Counted from the stretch's first letter, positions 6,775-16,731 are shown. The stretch: DNA of 64,000 bases from Chitinophaga sp. sic0106 (GCF_019219075.1 NZ_JAHUWJ010000003.1:485189-549188); one strand, 5' to 3'. Numbers and translations: made by a program. Notes: generated by a model from the letters alone, not told the origin.

Positions 6775-9774
6775 TCACAAGCTATCAATATAGTGATATA
6801 ACTTTCCGGAAGGAGTTTGTGCACTTTTCCTTAGTACCTCCTTACAGCCAAACAACACGAAAGAGTCTTTTGCCCTGGAAACGGCCACGTTCAACATATT
6901 CACGCCGGCATCGTAAAAATAGCCACTTTCCAGGTCATTTATACCATATGTGGCAGAAAATAGTATGACCGGGCGTTCTGCACCCTGCAAGGCGTGCACA
7001 GTACCTATGGTCAGTCCGGCAATATTGATACCAGCTCCCTGCAGCGTGCTGGTCAGCTGATGTTTCTGACTACTGAAAGGTGTGATGATACCAATGATAT
7101 CCTGCAATCCCACAGATTTTGGTACTCTGTTTTCTTTGGTGGCTGCTTTATTCTCCACCTGTTGATAATACAGCAGCAACTGACTAGCCTGTTCCTTGAT
7201 CCATTGGGCAATAGCGGCGGCCTCCTCCGGATTATCCCTGCTAGTACCTATTTGCCTGGAATTCCCTTTGCTATGTTGATATTGCATGGGAGCAAAGGGC
7301 AAAGTGGTTGCCGGCCCTTTTTTAGGTTCCAGAAGGCCATCATAGGCTAGCCGGTTACAATATTCAATTATTTCATTGTAGCAGCGCCGATGCTCTGTAA
7401 GCATCATACCACGTTCCATGTGTGGAAACAAATGATAGCAGGAGGTTTTCTGGGCAAGCTTCATCATACTGCCGGAACTACTTAGGAATCCTTTTGTATG
7501 TAATGTACTTAGTTCGGCATGGTTATCCGGATGGTTTATGACGTTGAATCTGTAAAGGTTCGCCACATCTACTTTCTTTGGAACGTTCCATACAGGCTCA
7601 ATCTGCAATGTATCTCCCACTACAATTGCCTTTTTGGCCAGCCCGAATGTTGCTACTCCTACTTCTGGTGCTACCTGCCCTGCTTCATCCACGATCAGGA
7701 GATCGATAAACGCTGTCAACGGTGGATTTTCCCATACGCTATCTGGTCCTTTACCACTCACATGTTTGGAATAACTAAAGAACTTTGGTGTCATAAAAAA
7801 GGTGGAAACAAAACAGGGTGTAAGCATGGCAAAACGATACCATCTGTTTTCTGCATCTGTTCTACCATTTCTCCTTGTCCTTTCTTCCCACACTGCTTCT
7901 TTTGTAGCCAGGAGCCACCTTCCCTCCCAATAATGTATTGCCAGATAAAAGAGATCATACTTCAGTCCCATCTCCAGTTCATCATAAAAATAGGACCGTT
8001 GCTGGCTTTCGGCTAATCTGAATCCTTCATCATCCAGTGGCGGATTATATACTATCTGGTACATTTGCTTCCAGTCATCCCATTGCTGATGGATATGCTG
8101 CACATGTTTCAATAACCTAAACTGCCTTTCCAAGAATCCCATTACTTCTTTCTGACGATAGAAATTTACGGTATCAGTATTAAAAGATGCCTCCCGGAAG
8201 ATCTGTCGTAACCTGGCTGCGCGCTTTTCTTTGATCGCTGGGAGGAAGGAAAACAGTTTAGTCCAGATAGATTCCTTGTCGAAATAGGTGAGAACAGTAT
8301 TTTCCAGGCCTACCATCTCCGCTTTCAGCTTTTCCAGTGCATGCATTTTTAATCCGGCATCATCCAGCAAATAGGTGGCTGGCACAACTCCTAATTGCTG
8401 TAACAGCGCGGGTATTGCTTTGTAATCCTGCCATAATTCTATACCCTCCTGCAGTTGAGCTTGTATGTAAATTAATTGCTGCCGAATGAAGTCTGTTGCC
8501 TTCGCTAAGCTGTATCCCTGCGGGTTAAAATATTTTTCAAATTGATTTTGGAAGTTTCTCTCTGCCTCTGTAATGTAACGGTGATTCTCCTTTTCGACGT
8601 GTGCTCCATCGTATTTTGATCCATTTCGTTTTATGTATGGTATTCCTCCAGTAACAATTTTACTTTGTGCCGGTAGATACAACCCAAACCCATGCACATC
8701 AGGCAACCATCGTTCATATAATAATCCGGCCTTTTGCGGAACATGCAAAAAGCTGTCGATAATATTGGTAACCGCCTGGTTATTGGAAGAACAGGCTACT
8801 ATGACAGCAGGATTCCCTCCCCTTATAGCTCCTTGTACTACCTGATTAGCCACAATACTTTGTAGCAGGGTTGTTTTACCTGTCCCGGGAGGGCCATTTA
8901 CTGCCAGGCTCTCGCCTTCCTGTAAGGTTTGGAAATGATAGAGGGCTTTCCGCTGTGAGATAGACAGCGGGTATGAAAATGCCATCTGACCGAGGTGCTG
9001 CGCTGACTGCATTTCAAAGTCAGCAGGTGCTAAAAGAGATTTTATAGCCTCGTAGTGTTTATTTGTAATATTTTTTAGTAGCGGCGGCAGCTCCTTTTCT
9101 CTCAACAGGTAATCATAGAGCTTAATGATACCATCTGCTGCACCTACCAGCATATCAAACTCTACCATAACATTTGAAAATGAAACGGTATGCGTTTCGA
9201 TAGCATAGGACTCTAATGGTATATCTGTAATCCGTTTAAAGGCGGTCTGTATATAATGCCAGTAAGCATTCCATCCACCATCAGCGGCAAAGGGGGTGGC
9301 GAAAGTCTTATCAATTTTATCAACCGAGGAAAAAATAAAATTTACATGGTTGTTAGTCTGTGGTTCCAGGTGCTGCCTGGGAATATAGGGAAAGGTATCA
9401 TCGTCAGGTTTGAGTCGTCCGCTTCTGTCAAGAATAGCTTTAATCCAAAATGGATAGCTGGTCCCTTTTTCTCCGGAATATTTTGTGTATTCAGGCGTTG
9501 GATTGACGCTAAACGGAGCAATCATGATACTGGCTTCCTCCAGTATTTCCCAATCCGGATCGTTTACATTTTTACGACCAACCGCATGATTCTTTTTTTC
9601 TTCAATTTGATCCAGCAGCGTTGCTGCCTGTTGCTTATTTACCTGGCCGGTTTCAAAATTGATCTGTGCATCGTATTGGTGTTTCACCTTGCTCACCTCT
9701 ACCACTGCCCGTGAGGCATCAGCAAGGGTATTCCGCCAGTATCTGAGTAATTGATAATTTTCTTTGATTGTCAT
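6775..9774 (-). CDS. Large SF1 helicase (Upf1/DNA2-like), partner of the upstream nuclease
   Basis: A 999-residue P-loop protein. The N-terminal 270 residues match nothing I recognise. Walker A GPPGTGKT is at 294-301, preceded by an SISQRKAL Q-motif-like stretch. Walker B LIVDEAGQ starts near residue 694 (D696), the DEAG form of Upf1/DNA2-like SF1 helicases. Motif III GDTLQIEPVW, motif IV-V IGIITPFSSQ and GTVHALQGAERPVILFS, and motif VI NVAVSRAKDSFVLFG follow in order. About 350 residues lie between motifs I and II, a long insertion. It starts 37 bp after the stop of the PD-(D/E)XK nuclease on the same strand, so the two probably form one operon. A+T-richer than neighbouring genes. Plausible DNA or RNA helicase in a defence-type pair; function inferred from context only. 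Confidence 0.85.
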   Translation of the reverse strand: MTIKENYQLLRYWRNTLADASRAVVEVSKVKHQYDAQINFETGQVNKQQAATLLDQIEEKKNHAVGRKNVNDPDWEILEEASIMIAPFSVNPTPEYTKYSGEKGTSYPFWIKAILDRSGRLKPDDDTFPYIPRQHLEPQTNNHVNFIFSSVDKIDKTFATPFAADGGWNAYWHYIQTAFKRITDIPLESYAIETHTVSFSNVMVEFDMLVGAADGIIKLYDYLLREKELPPLLKNITNKHYEAIKSLLAPADFEMQSAQHLGQMAFSYPLSISQRKALYHFQTLQEGESLAVNGPPGTGKTTLLQSIVANQVVQGAIRGGNPAVIVACSSNNQAVTNIIDSFLHVPQKAGLLYERWLPDVHGFGLYLPAQSKIVTGGIPYIKRNGSKYDGAHVEKENHRYITEAERNFQNQFEKYFNPQGYSLAKATDFIRQQLIYIQAQLQEGIELWQDYKAIPALLQQLGVVPATYLLDDAGLKMHALEKLKAEMVGLENTVLTYFDKESIWTKLFSFLPAIKEKRAARLRQIFREASFNTDTVNFYRQKEVMGFLERQFRLLKHVQHIHQQWDDWKQMYQIVYNPPLDDEGFRLAESQQRSYFYDELEMGLKYDLFYLAIHYWEGRWLLATKEAVWEERTRRNGRTDAENRWYRFAMLTPCFVSTFFMTPKFFSYSKHVSGKGPDSVWENPPLTAFIDLLIVDEAGQVAPEVGVATFGLAKKAIVVGDTLQIEPVWNVPKKVDVANLYRFNVINHPDNHAELSTLHTKGFLSSSGSMMKLAQKTSCYHLFPHMERGMMLTEHRRCYNEIIEYCNRLAYDGLLEPKKGPATTLPFAPMQYQHSKGNSRQIGTSRDNPEEAAAIAQWIKEQASQLLLYYQQVENKAATKENRVPKSVGLQDIIGIITPFSSQKHQLTSTLQGAGINIAGLTIGTVHALQGAERPVILFSATYGINDLESGYFYDAGVNMLNVAVSRAKDSFVLFGCKEVLRKSAQTPSGKLYHYIDSL

Positions 9775-9811
9775 GGTTATCAGAGGTTAGCAATTTTAGC
9801 AGGGTTCCATG

Positions 9812-11101
9812 TCATCCTTCCACTAGAATTTTGATAGCCGGAAATTTTGCTTCTATTTTCTTCCGGAATTTGATGGCATTGTCAACATTCCAGTTTCTCG
9901 CCACGTAATAACCGATATTATCATAAATCAATTCAGGATCGCTATCAGTTTTATATTTATTGTACTGAATCTCATTTTCTGTAAACTCTTCTGGCGTTTT
10001 CAACAATTTGAAAGAAGCGGACATATCGTTTTCAAGAAAATTAAATACATCCGTATCGATCAATCCTTTTTCATCTAGCAGCAGTACTACATTCAGGCCT
10101 ATATCCGCTTTTCTGAATCCTGAACGGAACAATTCTTCATTATAATACAGGTTATAACGGTCCCTGTTTCGGGAGGAATTAGAGATAGATTCGATTGCTT
10201 TTTCCACTGTTTTCCTGGTTTCCTCACTCGTATCTTCATTTTCCGTTAGCGCATAAAGGGAGGCGAGTATCAGCTCTTTGTTCTTCTCCCAAAAATCGTT
10301 GAGCAACTTGCGCTCATTAGTTCCAAGGGCCATAATCGGTATTTTTCCACGGTTTTCAATATTGGTACCTAGAGCTGGTTGACTAAGTGCCATCAGGTAT
10401 TCATTGATAATTACTTTAACTCTTTCTGAGGACGCGATTATTTCCAGTCGCTCATACAGGTCAGTCACTAACAATTGATAATTTATAGGTATAAAATGTT
10501 CACATTTACAGAATTGCTGATTGTTGGCAACTGCGGTTCTAAATTTTATACCAGGCATGGCACATAAAAATACATATAACACGCTGGTATCCGTTGCTCC
10601 CTGGTATTCGTTCTGAAAATGCTCGTGGTATTTCAAGGTCTGGTCGTTGTTTTCCTTTGCACCTACCTTATTTTCAATCACAATCTTGATATTCTTATCC
10701 TGACCGTCTTTTCTGATAGCCACCTCTATGACCAGATCGGGTCTGGATTTGTTACCCAATACTATCTCCCGACCTACTGTATAAGCTGTTAATTCATAAT
10801 TTTCTGTTACCAGTAAATCGAATAAGTCCTGATGCTGGTTGGTCAATGCATCATTACTGGCTACCACGAGAATATCAAGAAACTTTTTCAGGGGATAGTC
10901 CCCCAGCTGGTGATCCCCTTGATAATCCAGTATCCAGGCGAGGAAATTACTATGTGAAATTTCCCTTCTTTCCACCCCCAGGATCTCCGCATAGGATTTG
11001 GTTTTATAAAGCTGATCAAGCAGGATAAAGTTATTATCATTCTTAAATGAAATAATTGCTTTACGTATCCAGTCGCTGGTCAAAGAGTTATAGTTCATCA
11101 T
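9812..11101 (-). CDS. PD-(D/E)XK superfamily nuclease (PDDEXK_4-like)
   Basis: A 429-residue protein. The signature EISHSNFLAWILDYQGDHQLGD (residues 47-68) is typical of the PF14281-type PD-(D/E)XK family. The catalytic core is RPD122LVIEV, then after one strand IVIE143-N-K145, giving the D...ExK pattern, followed by Q154 on the next helix. The rest, about residues 180-429, is mixed alpha/beta without a recognisable domain. No signal peptide, so cytoplasmic. First gene of a probable two-gene unit with the SF1 helicase; divergent from the thioesterase. Noticeably A+T-rich against its neighbours, in keeping with acquired DNA. A role in phage or plasmid restriction is inference. Confidence 0.85.
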   Translation of the reverse strand: MMNYNSLTSDWIRKAIISFKNDNNFILLDQLYKTKSYAEILGVERREISHSNFLAWILDYQGDHQLGDYPLKKFLDILVVASNDALTNQHQDLFDLLVTENYELTAYTVGREIVLGNKSRPDLVIEVAIRKDGQDKNIKIVIENKVGAKENNDQTLKYHEHFQNEYQGATDTSVLYVFLCAMPGIKFRTAVANNQQFCKCEHFIPINYQLLVTDLYERLEIIASSERVKVIINEYLMALSQPALGTNIENRGKIPIMALGTNERKLLNDFWEKNKELILASLYALTENEDTSEETRKTVEKAIESISNSSRNRDRYNLYYNEELFRSGFRKADIGLNVVLLLDEKGLIDTDVFNFLENDMSASFKLLKTPEEFTENEIQYNKYKTDSDPELIYDNIGYYVARNWNVDNAIKFRKKIEAKFPAIKILVEG

Positions 11102-11241
11102 TTCGGATGTTAATCATCAACTAATTTAAATAAAAAAACCTAAGTTGCCGTTACTGTGGTTATGTGTAATCTTTTTAAAGCCTTTACATGTTTTGGCAAA
11201 CCCTTTGCATCTCCCCTACTTCATTTTTCGTAAATTTAATC

Positions 11242-11673
11242 ATGGTGACTTATTTCGAAGGCCCTGTATTATGGGCGCAACTGGACGCTAATATGCATAT
11301 GAGACATAGTGCATACGCCGACTTTGCGGCGCAGGCGCGATTAAACATGCTGGACAAGCTGGGAATGAAGGCCGAGGAGCTGGTAGCGCTGAAGCTGGGG
11401 CCGATACTGTTCAGGGAAGAGTTGATTTATCACCGGGAGGTGGGGCCTAACGACTACCTGAAAGTAACGTGCGTAATGACAAAATCGAGAAAGGACGGCA
11501 GCAGATGGTCTATCCGCCATGAGATTTACCGCAGGGACGGAGTGAAAGCAGCTACCATAAACGTGGATGGAGCCTGGATTGATGTGGCGAAGCGAAAGCT
11601 GGGGACATTACCGGAAGACCTTTATCAGAAATTTAAGCAGCTTCCCGTCAGTGAAGATTATGTGGAAGAATGA
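11242..11673 (+). CDS. Acyl-CoA thioesterase (hotdog fold, 4HBT family)
   Basis: A 143-residue hotdog protein. The start at 11242 (MVTYFEGPVLWAQLDANMHM) is chosen because the upstream 18 codons belong to no family sequence. The active-site region is LDANMHMRHSAYADFAAQARLNML, with D near residue 14 and the aromatic/His-rich turn expected for YbgC/FcbC-like thioesterases. They hydrolyse acyl-CoA or related thioesters in the cytoplasm. An intrinsic terminator follows 10 bp after the stop. Confidence 0.85.
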   Translation: MVTYFEGPVLWAQLDANMHMRHSAYADFAAQARLNMLDKLGMKAEELVALKLGPILFREELIYHREVGPNDYLKVTCVMTKSRKDGSRWSIRHEIYRRDGVKAATINVDGAWIDVAKRKLGTLPEDLYQKFKQLPVSEDYVEE

Positions 11674-11683
11674 TTATAACAGA

Positions 11684-11722
11684 AAGTCCGTTCCTGTAAA
11701 CACAGCAACGGACTTCTTTTTT
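11684..11722. terminator. Intrinsic terminator between convergent genes
   Basis: A 9-bp perfect stem AAGTCCGTT / AACGGACTT with a 14-nt loop is followed by CTTTTTT on the plus strand. It lies between the thioesterase and the convergent secreted protein gene. Confidence 0.8.
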
Positions 11723-11735
11723 CAAAGGGGAACAA

Positions 11736-12269
11736 TCAGCGACGGGTAATCGGCTTCTCACGGAAATAAACCAGCCGACCCGCTTCCAACTCCTTAATAA
11801 ATGGGAGGTTGTTTTGTATATACGACTTGGTGGACTGTTCGAAATAGCTGTCGAGCTGGAAGAACTTAGCTGCACGGTTAGCGCCCAGCAACTTATTCAT
11901 CCGGCGGAAGTAGCGCATCTGGAGGTGACTATATTCCAGATCGTTGTTCATCATTTGTTTAGTCAGTGAATTCAGTTTCTTTTCGTCCAGGGAAGTGAAT
12001 TCCTCGTTGTACATCCTCAGCAGCGCCAGGCGCTCGGCCTGCCATGGCTGCTTGTCCGTTTCATAGTCCATCAGGGCTTCCTGGAACCCTTTGGTTTCTA
12101 CAGGTGAAATGCGCAGATAGTCTTTCAACAGGGCATCTTTGTTTTTGCCGAAGATCTCAGTGATGATATCTTCTCCCTCCAGTGGCATGGCCACCTGAAC
12201 AGTTTGAGCATGCGCTCCCAGGGTGGCTAACATTACTACCAACAAACAAAACAAATTTCTCATGGTCAT
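11736..12269 (-). CDS. Secreted alpha-helical protein of unknown function
   Basis: A 177-residue protein from ATG 12269, where a signal peptide begins (RNLFCLLVVMLATLGAHAQ). An upstream in-frame ATG would give an implausible basic leader. The mature part is almost entirely helical and charged (EAERLALLRMYNEEFTSLDEKKLNSLTKQ-like stretches, M/R/K/E-rich). Size and composition recall periplasmic Spy/CpxP-type sensors of extracytoplasmic stress, but no LTxxQ repeat is clear, so this is only a suggestion. Product remains hypothetical. Confidence 0.7.
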   Translation of the reverse strand: MTMRNLFCLLVVMLATLGAHAQTVQVAMPLEGEDIITEIFGKNKDALLKDYLRISPVETKGFQEALMDYETDKQPWQAERLALLRMYNEEFTSLDEKKLNSLTKQMMNNDLEYSHLQMRYFRRMNKLLGANRAAKFFQLDSYFEQSTKSYIQNNLPFIKELEAGRLVYFREKPITRR

Positions 12270-12951
12270 AAATTTTGTGGTGATCGGTTGTTTGAGATCC
12301 AACGCCCATTGGCGCATATCACCCCAGGCTCGACGTTGCCTGTAAAAAATATACCGTTGTTGTAACTGCATGCACTGATCAATACTTCCGGGGCTCTAAC
12401 AAATAAAAGGGTCTTCATACGATTACCAGATGCCGATGTAATACTAAAAACCAACAATACCCGGCTCAGCCTGATGTAGTACTTGCTATTCGCTGTGACG
12501 TATCGCTGCCAGTCTTCGCGGTTACCTTTAAGCTACGGTTACATTGAATTAAAACGACATTGCGGCTTAGATCTCTGTCTAGTAAATATTATTTCATTCA
12601 CACGCATTTTTAGATTAGATAAATTCCTCCTCCCAAACCTTTTACAGTTCGTCAGATTAGGGTTACTATATTTGAAAAAGTTATGTCAGGAAAAATTTGC
12701 GGAGTGTGATCACTCCGCAGTCATTCATTATAATTCCACGTTACGAAAAAGAAGTATCTTTTATCAATAGAGTTATGATTACTATAAATACATTGATACA
12801 GGCTACTTTTCGACTAAGAACTTTGAATGATGCTAGAGGTCAATGCTTAGGAGTTAAATCGTTATAATTACGCAGGACTCCAAATTTAAATGTTAGTTTT
12901 TTATCCACCAAAAAAATAAATTTATCCACACACAGAACAATTCATAAAAAC
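12270..12951. other. Gene-poor A+T-rich spacer
   Basis: About 680 bp with no convincing gene on either strand. The longest open frame (plus strand, 12483-12770) has no recognisable domain, start context or codon pattern and crosses a perfect hairpin, so it is not called. The only clear structure is the inverted repeat at 12699-12718. Confidence 0.6.
12691..12718 (-). terminator. Orphan terminator-like hairpin
   Basis: GCGGAGTG and CACTCCGC form a perfect 8-bp stem with a TGAT loop (12699-12718). Read on the minus strand it is followed by AAATTTTT, as in an intrinsic terminator, yet no minus-strand gene ends here; the nearest upstream one already has its own terminator at 12952-12978. Confidence 0.5.
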
Positions 12952-12978
12952 AAAAAAGCCCCCGGTTCACGGAGGCTT
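12952..12978 (-). terminator. Intrinsic terminator of the GLPGLI operon
   Basis: On the minus strand AAGCCTCCG pairs with CGGGGGCTT (one mismatch, 5-nt loop) and is followed by a run of six T. It is located 20 bp beyond the stop of the GLPGLI-family gene. Confidence 0.8.
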
Positions 12979-12997
12979 TCAGCGATTTTTAGGGTGT

Positions 12998-13756
12998 TTA
13001 TAACTCCGCAAATTTGATGTAATATTTACCATAATTACCCCAGTTTGTCAGGGCAGCTGACATATCCTTATGCAGCTGCTCACGGGTTGCTTTCTTCCCC
13101 TTTTTTTGTGGCAGCAGCTGATCGGCAGGTATGGATTCCACCAGCACCTTGGTAGCAAACCACGTGATATGATCGTGCGGAAGTGCCACCCCCAGAATCA
13201 TACCAGGCAACCCGGTAAAGGATTCCGGCCCTCCCGGGGGAATGATCTGGTCCGTAAAGAAAGCTACTACATAAACGCTGTCCATGATCACAGCATTGGC
13301 ACGGCGGCAATCGAACCCAGCAATATTCCTTGTTTCATCGGTAATCTTCCAGTTAATATTCCTAAGAGTATCCTGAATCAGGTAGGTTTGCTCAAACACA
13401 TGCTTCTGGGAAACTGTACGCCCCGTACTCAGCAGGTTATAGACAATGTTATCATTCGCAGGAAACTCCCGGTTGTTCTTCACATCAGGACTCTCCCGCC
13501 CCGGCTTATACAACGTTACCGAATCGGTAAACCAGCAATCGAAATACAAACTGGTGAATTTGGGATAACGCTGCAACTGTACCTGCATCCAGGAATTGTC
13601 CGGGTCATCCTTATTCATATCCTGTATCAATGCATGTAGGTTAGTACGTTTTTCAAACTCTATGCGTCCGGTTGTAAAAAACATTGCCTCCTGCGCCCGC
13701 ACCAGTTGCCCCAAACAGGTACTTACCAGTATTATCAAAAGCATTTTCATCTTCAT
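12998..13756 (-). CDS. GLPGLI family protein
   Basis: A 252-residue secreted protein with signal peptide MKMKMLLIILVSTCLGQLVRAQ and the diagnostic motif GLPGMILGV (about residue 182), the naming feature of this Bacteroidota family. Two cysteines and several aromatic clusters suggest a beta-rich periplasmic or surface protein. Function unknown. Its start is 6 bp downstream of the stop of the TonB-dependent barrel gene, the usual pairing for this family, so the two are co-transcribed and may form an envelope complex. Confidence 0.88.
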   Translation of the reverse strand: MKMKMLLIILVSTCLGQLVRAQEAMFFTTGRIEFEKRTNLHALIQDMNKDDPDNSWMQVQLQRYPKFTSLYFDCWFTDSVTLYKPGRESPDVKNNREFPANDNIVYNLLSTGRTVSQKHVFEQTYLIQDTLRNINWKITDETRNIAGFDCRRANAVIMDSVYVVAFFTDQIIPPGGPESFTGLPGMILGVALPHDHITWFATKVLVESIPADQLLPQKKGKKATREQLHKDMSAALTNWGNYGKYYIKFAEL

Positions 13757-13762
13757 AAAAAA

Positions 13763-16537
13763 CTATTTACCTGCACCAAACTTGTTAAAATTCCAGAGAA
13801 AAGTAACCATCGCATACCGGCCAATAATACCGTAAGTACTTTGCGACACATTGTTACCATACATATTACGGTTAATACCCCTGCGCTGCTTCAACAAATC
13901 TTCCACCGAACATCTCAGCTCAAACACATCCCCTTTGCCAAACTTCTTACCCAGCCCGGCATTCCAGATAGCCATACTGTTGCTGGTGGTAAATAGCGCC
14001 GTTTTAGGACGGATAGCATAGTCCACATCGGTGTTGAATTCGAGCTTCCATGGAAGATGCAAGGAAACATTCGCATTAAGCGGATATTCCCAATAAGTGG
14101 TAGTAAGCGATTGCTGAATAGAGGAAACGGAACTATTATAACTCACGCCGCCACGGATTCTGACTTCATACTTCTTTTCCTTGAATTTCCTTAGCTGCAA
14201 CTGGGCACCTATATTGTAGGTATTGGAAACATTTTTTTCCAGGTTCACCAGGTTAGTGCGCTTACCTATTTCTCCCTGCGACTCCACGCCAATCCTGATA
14301 TCTTTCCACTTCAGTTTCCACTCGCCCGACATCCAGTAATTCACCCCCCTGTTCCCACCAACGTTTACCGTCATGCTTTTACTTCTTCCGCTGGCATCCA
14401 CTTCGGTGGCATTTCCGAAATCATTCATCGCAAAATTGTAGGAAACATTTACCCAGAGACTCCTTTCACTAAATACCTTATAATCTCCAAAATTCAAACT
14501 AACCGAGTTATTGAAGGCCGGCTTCAATTCCGGATTGCCCACCACTATGTTAATCTGGTTGTCGTTGGACACCAGTGGCTGCAACTGGTTCACGGATGGC
14601 TGCCTGGTATAACCACTGTACGACAAAGAGAAACTTTGCTGCTGGCGGCGCTGATAGCTGAAACGCAGACGCGGGTTCCAGTTGAGGAAGCTGCGGTCCC
14701 AGGTATTGCCGGTAAACAAATTATCCTGGTGGTACTGCGTAGCACCTACTTTGGCCCCCACATTTAAACGGAACTTCTTGTAATTATAGTTATAGGACAG
14801 GCCACCCACATTAGTGAGCACATTGTATTTAAAGTCATTACTGTAGAGAGAATCAAGGTCTTCATATTTGCCGTTGTCCGCTTTATTATAGGAACTTCTC
14901 CCGGAACGGTTATTATTGAGTTGCAACCCATAAGAGAATTGCAATAACCCATTTTTGCCCAGCGGCTCCGTATAGGCTACATTGCCATTAATACCGGTTT
15001 GCTCACTGGTATTTAGCTTATGCTGGTCTACTGTTAATACCGAATCCAGCAGTCCGTTCGTATATACGTTGGCGTGAGAAAGCTGCAGCATATTACTGTT
15101 GGACTTTTCATAATTCTGTGAGAAGTTAACCGTGACGGTACGCCCCTTTTTCTGAAAGCGTTGTTTCCATAGCAGGTTCACACCAAACTTATCCCGCTGC
15201 CCATCGCTGCTGGTATTGTTTTCATTATCATTGAGCAGCTGGTCATTTTCATTTGTCACCTCTCCTTTGGTACGGGAGAAGCTGGTGTGATTATCACGCC
15301 CCGCCTGCACATTGAACTTGACGGTGGCCATACTATCAATCTTCCACTCGTACATGCCGTCTGCCCGAACCTTTCTATCCACCACCTTGCTGGTATTAGT
15401 ATCTTTCGAATACTGCACAGCATTGTTCAGTATGTTCTGATTCAGGTTAGATGACCACTGTTCCACCCCCATACGCAAGCCTTTCACGTTGGCGGCCATA
15501 CGTTGTTTATCCTGATTCCACTTGTCCTCATAATGCACGCCTCCTGTTTGTGCCAGCGGATAGCCACGGCCGTCGAACCTCCCATCCCAGCCACCTAAAT
15601 CATCACCTCCTCCTGAAAAGGTATAAAAACCACTTGCCTCATCATAGCTCATATTATCCGCATCACTCTGGCCAAATTTGTCGCGCTCATCCCAGTTAAG
15701 ACCTGTTTTACCAGTGTTGGAAGCGATTCCAAACAAGGCTACCTTCCGCTTACCCTGGAAGAGGTTCGCCATTACCTGTGTATCAAAATATCCATTGGTA
15801 CCACCGCCGGCACTGGCTTTCCCGAAATATCCCTTCTTTTTATTTTCTTTCAGGGTGATGTTGATGGTTCTGGATTTCTCACCGTCATCCACTCCTGTAA
15901 AATCTGCCTGCTCACTTTTTTTATCGAACACCTGCACTTTGTCCACCATATCCGCCCGCAGATTTTTAGTCACCAATGTAGGATCATCGCCGAAGAACTC
16001 CTCTCCTTCCACCAACACCTTTTTCACTTGTTGCCCCATAGCGGTTACCTTCCCGTCCTTATCTACCTGCAGGCCCGGCATTATCTTCAACAGCTCTTCT
16101 ACCGAGGCATTAGCGGCAGTTTTAAAACTATCGGCATTGAATTCAGTGGTATCTCCTTTAAACCGTATAGCCGCTACCTGTTGCTTTACCACTACCTCCT
16201 GCAGGAGTCTCGATTTCTGGATCAAATTTACAGTACCCATATTTTGCAGCGTACTGTCGCTCAGGGTAACCGACTCCACATAATCCGCAAATTTCGGGTA
16301 AGTAATCAACACCAGGTACTGGCCAGGCTGCAGGCTTTTGAGTTCGAAGCGCCCGTCGCCACCGGTCCGCTGAAACCGGTACAGGGTGGAATCTTTCGCT
16401 CGCAAAACAGCTACCACTGCATTGGAAAGACTGGTACGATTCAGGGTGTCCGCCACCTTCCCTTTTACTATCGCGGATTGGGCCCGGGTAGTTTGCATGG
16501 CAAACAACAAGGCTACCAGAAAAATAAGTTTTTTCAT
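13763..16537 (-). CDS. Outer-membrane beta-barrel protein, TonB-dependent-receptor-like with carboxypeptidase regulatory domain
   Basis: A 924-residue protein from ATG 16537, which starts a signal peptide (KKLIFLVALLFAMQTTRAQ). Residues about 20-105 form a CarboxypepD_reg-like fold (IVKGKVADTLNRTSLSNAVVAVL...YRFQRTGGDGRFELKSLQPG). A plug-like region follows (ASVEELLKIMPGLQVDKDGKVTAMGQQVKKVLVEGEEFFGDD), then a long barrel of alternating strands (OMP_b-brl_3 type) ending in FLWNFNKFGAGK. Relatives are outer-membrane channels of unknown substrate, often paired with GLPGLI proteins as here. No SusD partner is linked. Confidence 0.9.
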   Translation of the reverse strand: MKKLIFLVALLFAMQTTRAQSAIVKGKVADTLNRTSLSNAVVAVLRAKDSTLYRFQRTGGDGRFELKSLQPGQYLVLITYPKFADYVESVTLSDSTLQNMGTVNLIQKSRLLQEVVVKQQVAAIRFKGDTTEFNADSFKTAANASVEELLKIMPGLQVDKDGKVTAMGQQVKKVLVEGEEFFGDDPTLVTKNLRADMVDKVQVFDKKSEQADFTGVDDGEKSRTINITLKENKKKGYFGKASAGGGTNGYFDTQVMANLFQGKRKVALFGIASNTGKTGLNWDERDKFGQSDADNMSYDEASGFYTFSGGGDDLGGWDGRFDGRGYPLAQTGGVHYEDKWNQDKQRMAANVKGLRMGVEQWSSNLNQNILNNAVQYSKDTNTSKVVDRKVRADGMYEWKIDSMATVKFNVQAGRDNHTSFSRTKGEVTNENDQLLNDNENNTSSDGQRDKFGVNLLWKQRFQKKGRTVTVNFSQNYEKSNSNMLQLSHANVYTNGLLDSVLTVDQHKLNTSEQTGINGNVAYTEPLGKNGLLQFSYGLQLNNNRSGRSSYNKADNGKYEDLDSLYSNDFKYNVLTNVGGLSYNYNYKKFRLNVGAKVGATQYHQDNLFTGNTWDRSFLNWNPRLRFSYQRRQQQSFSLSYSGYTRQPSVNQLQPLVSNDNQINIVVGNPELKPAFNNSVSLNFGDYKVFSERSLWVNVSYNFAMNDFGNATEVDASGRSKSMTVNVGGNRGVNYWMSGEWKLKWKDIRIGVESQGEIGKRTNLVNLEKNVSNTYNIGAQLQLRKFKEKKYEVRIRGGVSYNSSVSSIQQSLTTTYWEYPLNANVSLHLPWKLEFNTDVDYAIRPKTALFTTSNSMAIWNAGLGKKFGKGDVFELRCSVEDLLKQRRGINRNMYGNNVSQSTYGIIGRYAMVTFLWNFNKFGAGK

Positions 16538-16731
16538 TAACGGGTTACAGGTTAATAAGGAATTCACAGGTCCCTGCACTCACATTGCTCAGATGCAACG
16601 CGGTCAAAATTCCATAAAAAAATTCATCCGGATTTTCTCATGGGTGATAAACATCTGTTAAATTGTAACCTACTTATCGAGTAGGATATTGGAGGAGGTA
16701 CGGGGTTAACAATACAAGTTCAGGTAGAAAA

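Noticed and set aside
12483..12770. 95-codon plus-strand frame
   Set aside because: No domain, no start context, and it crosses a perfect hairpin; judged non-coding.
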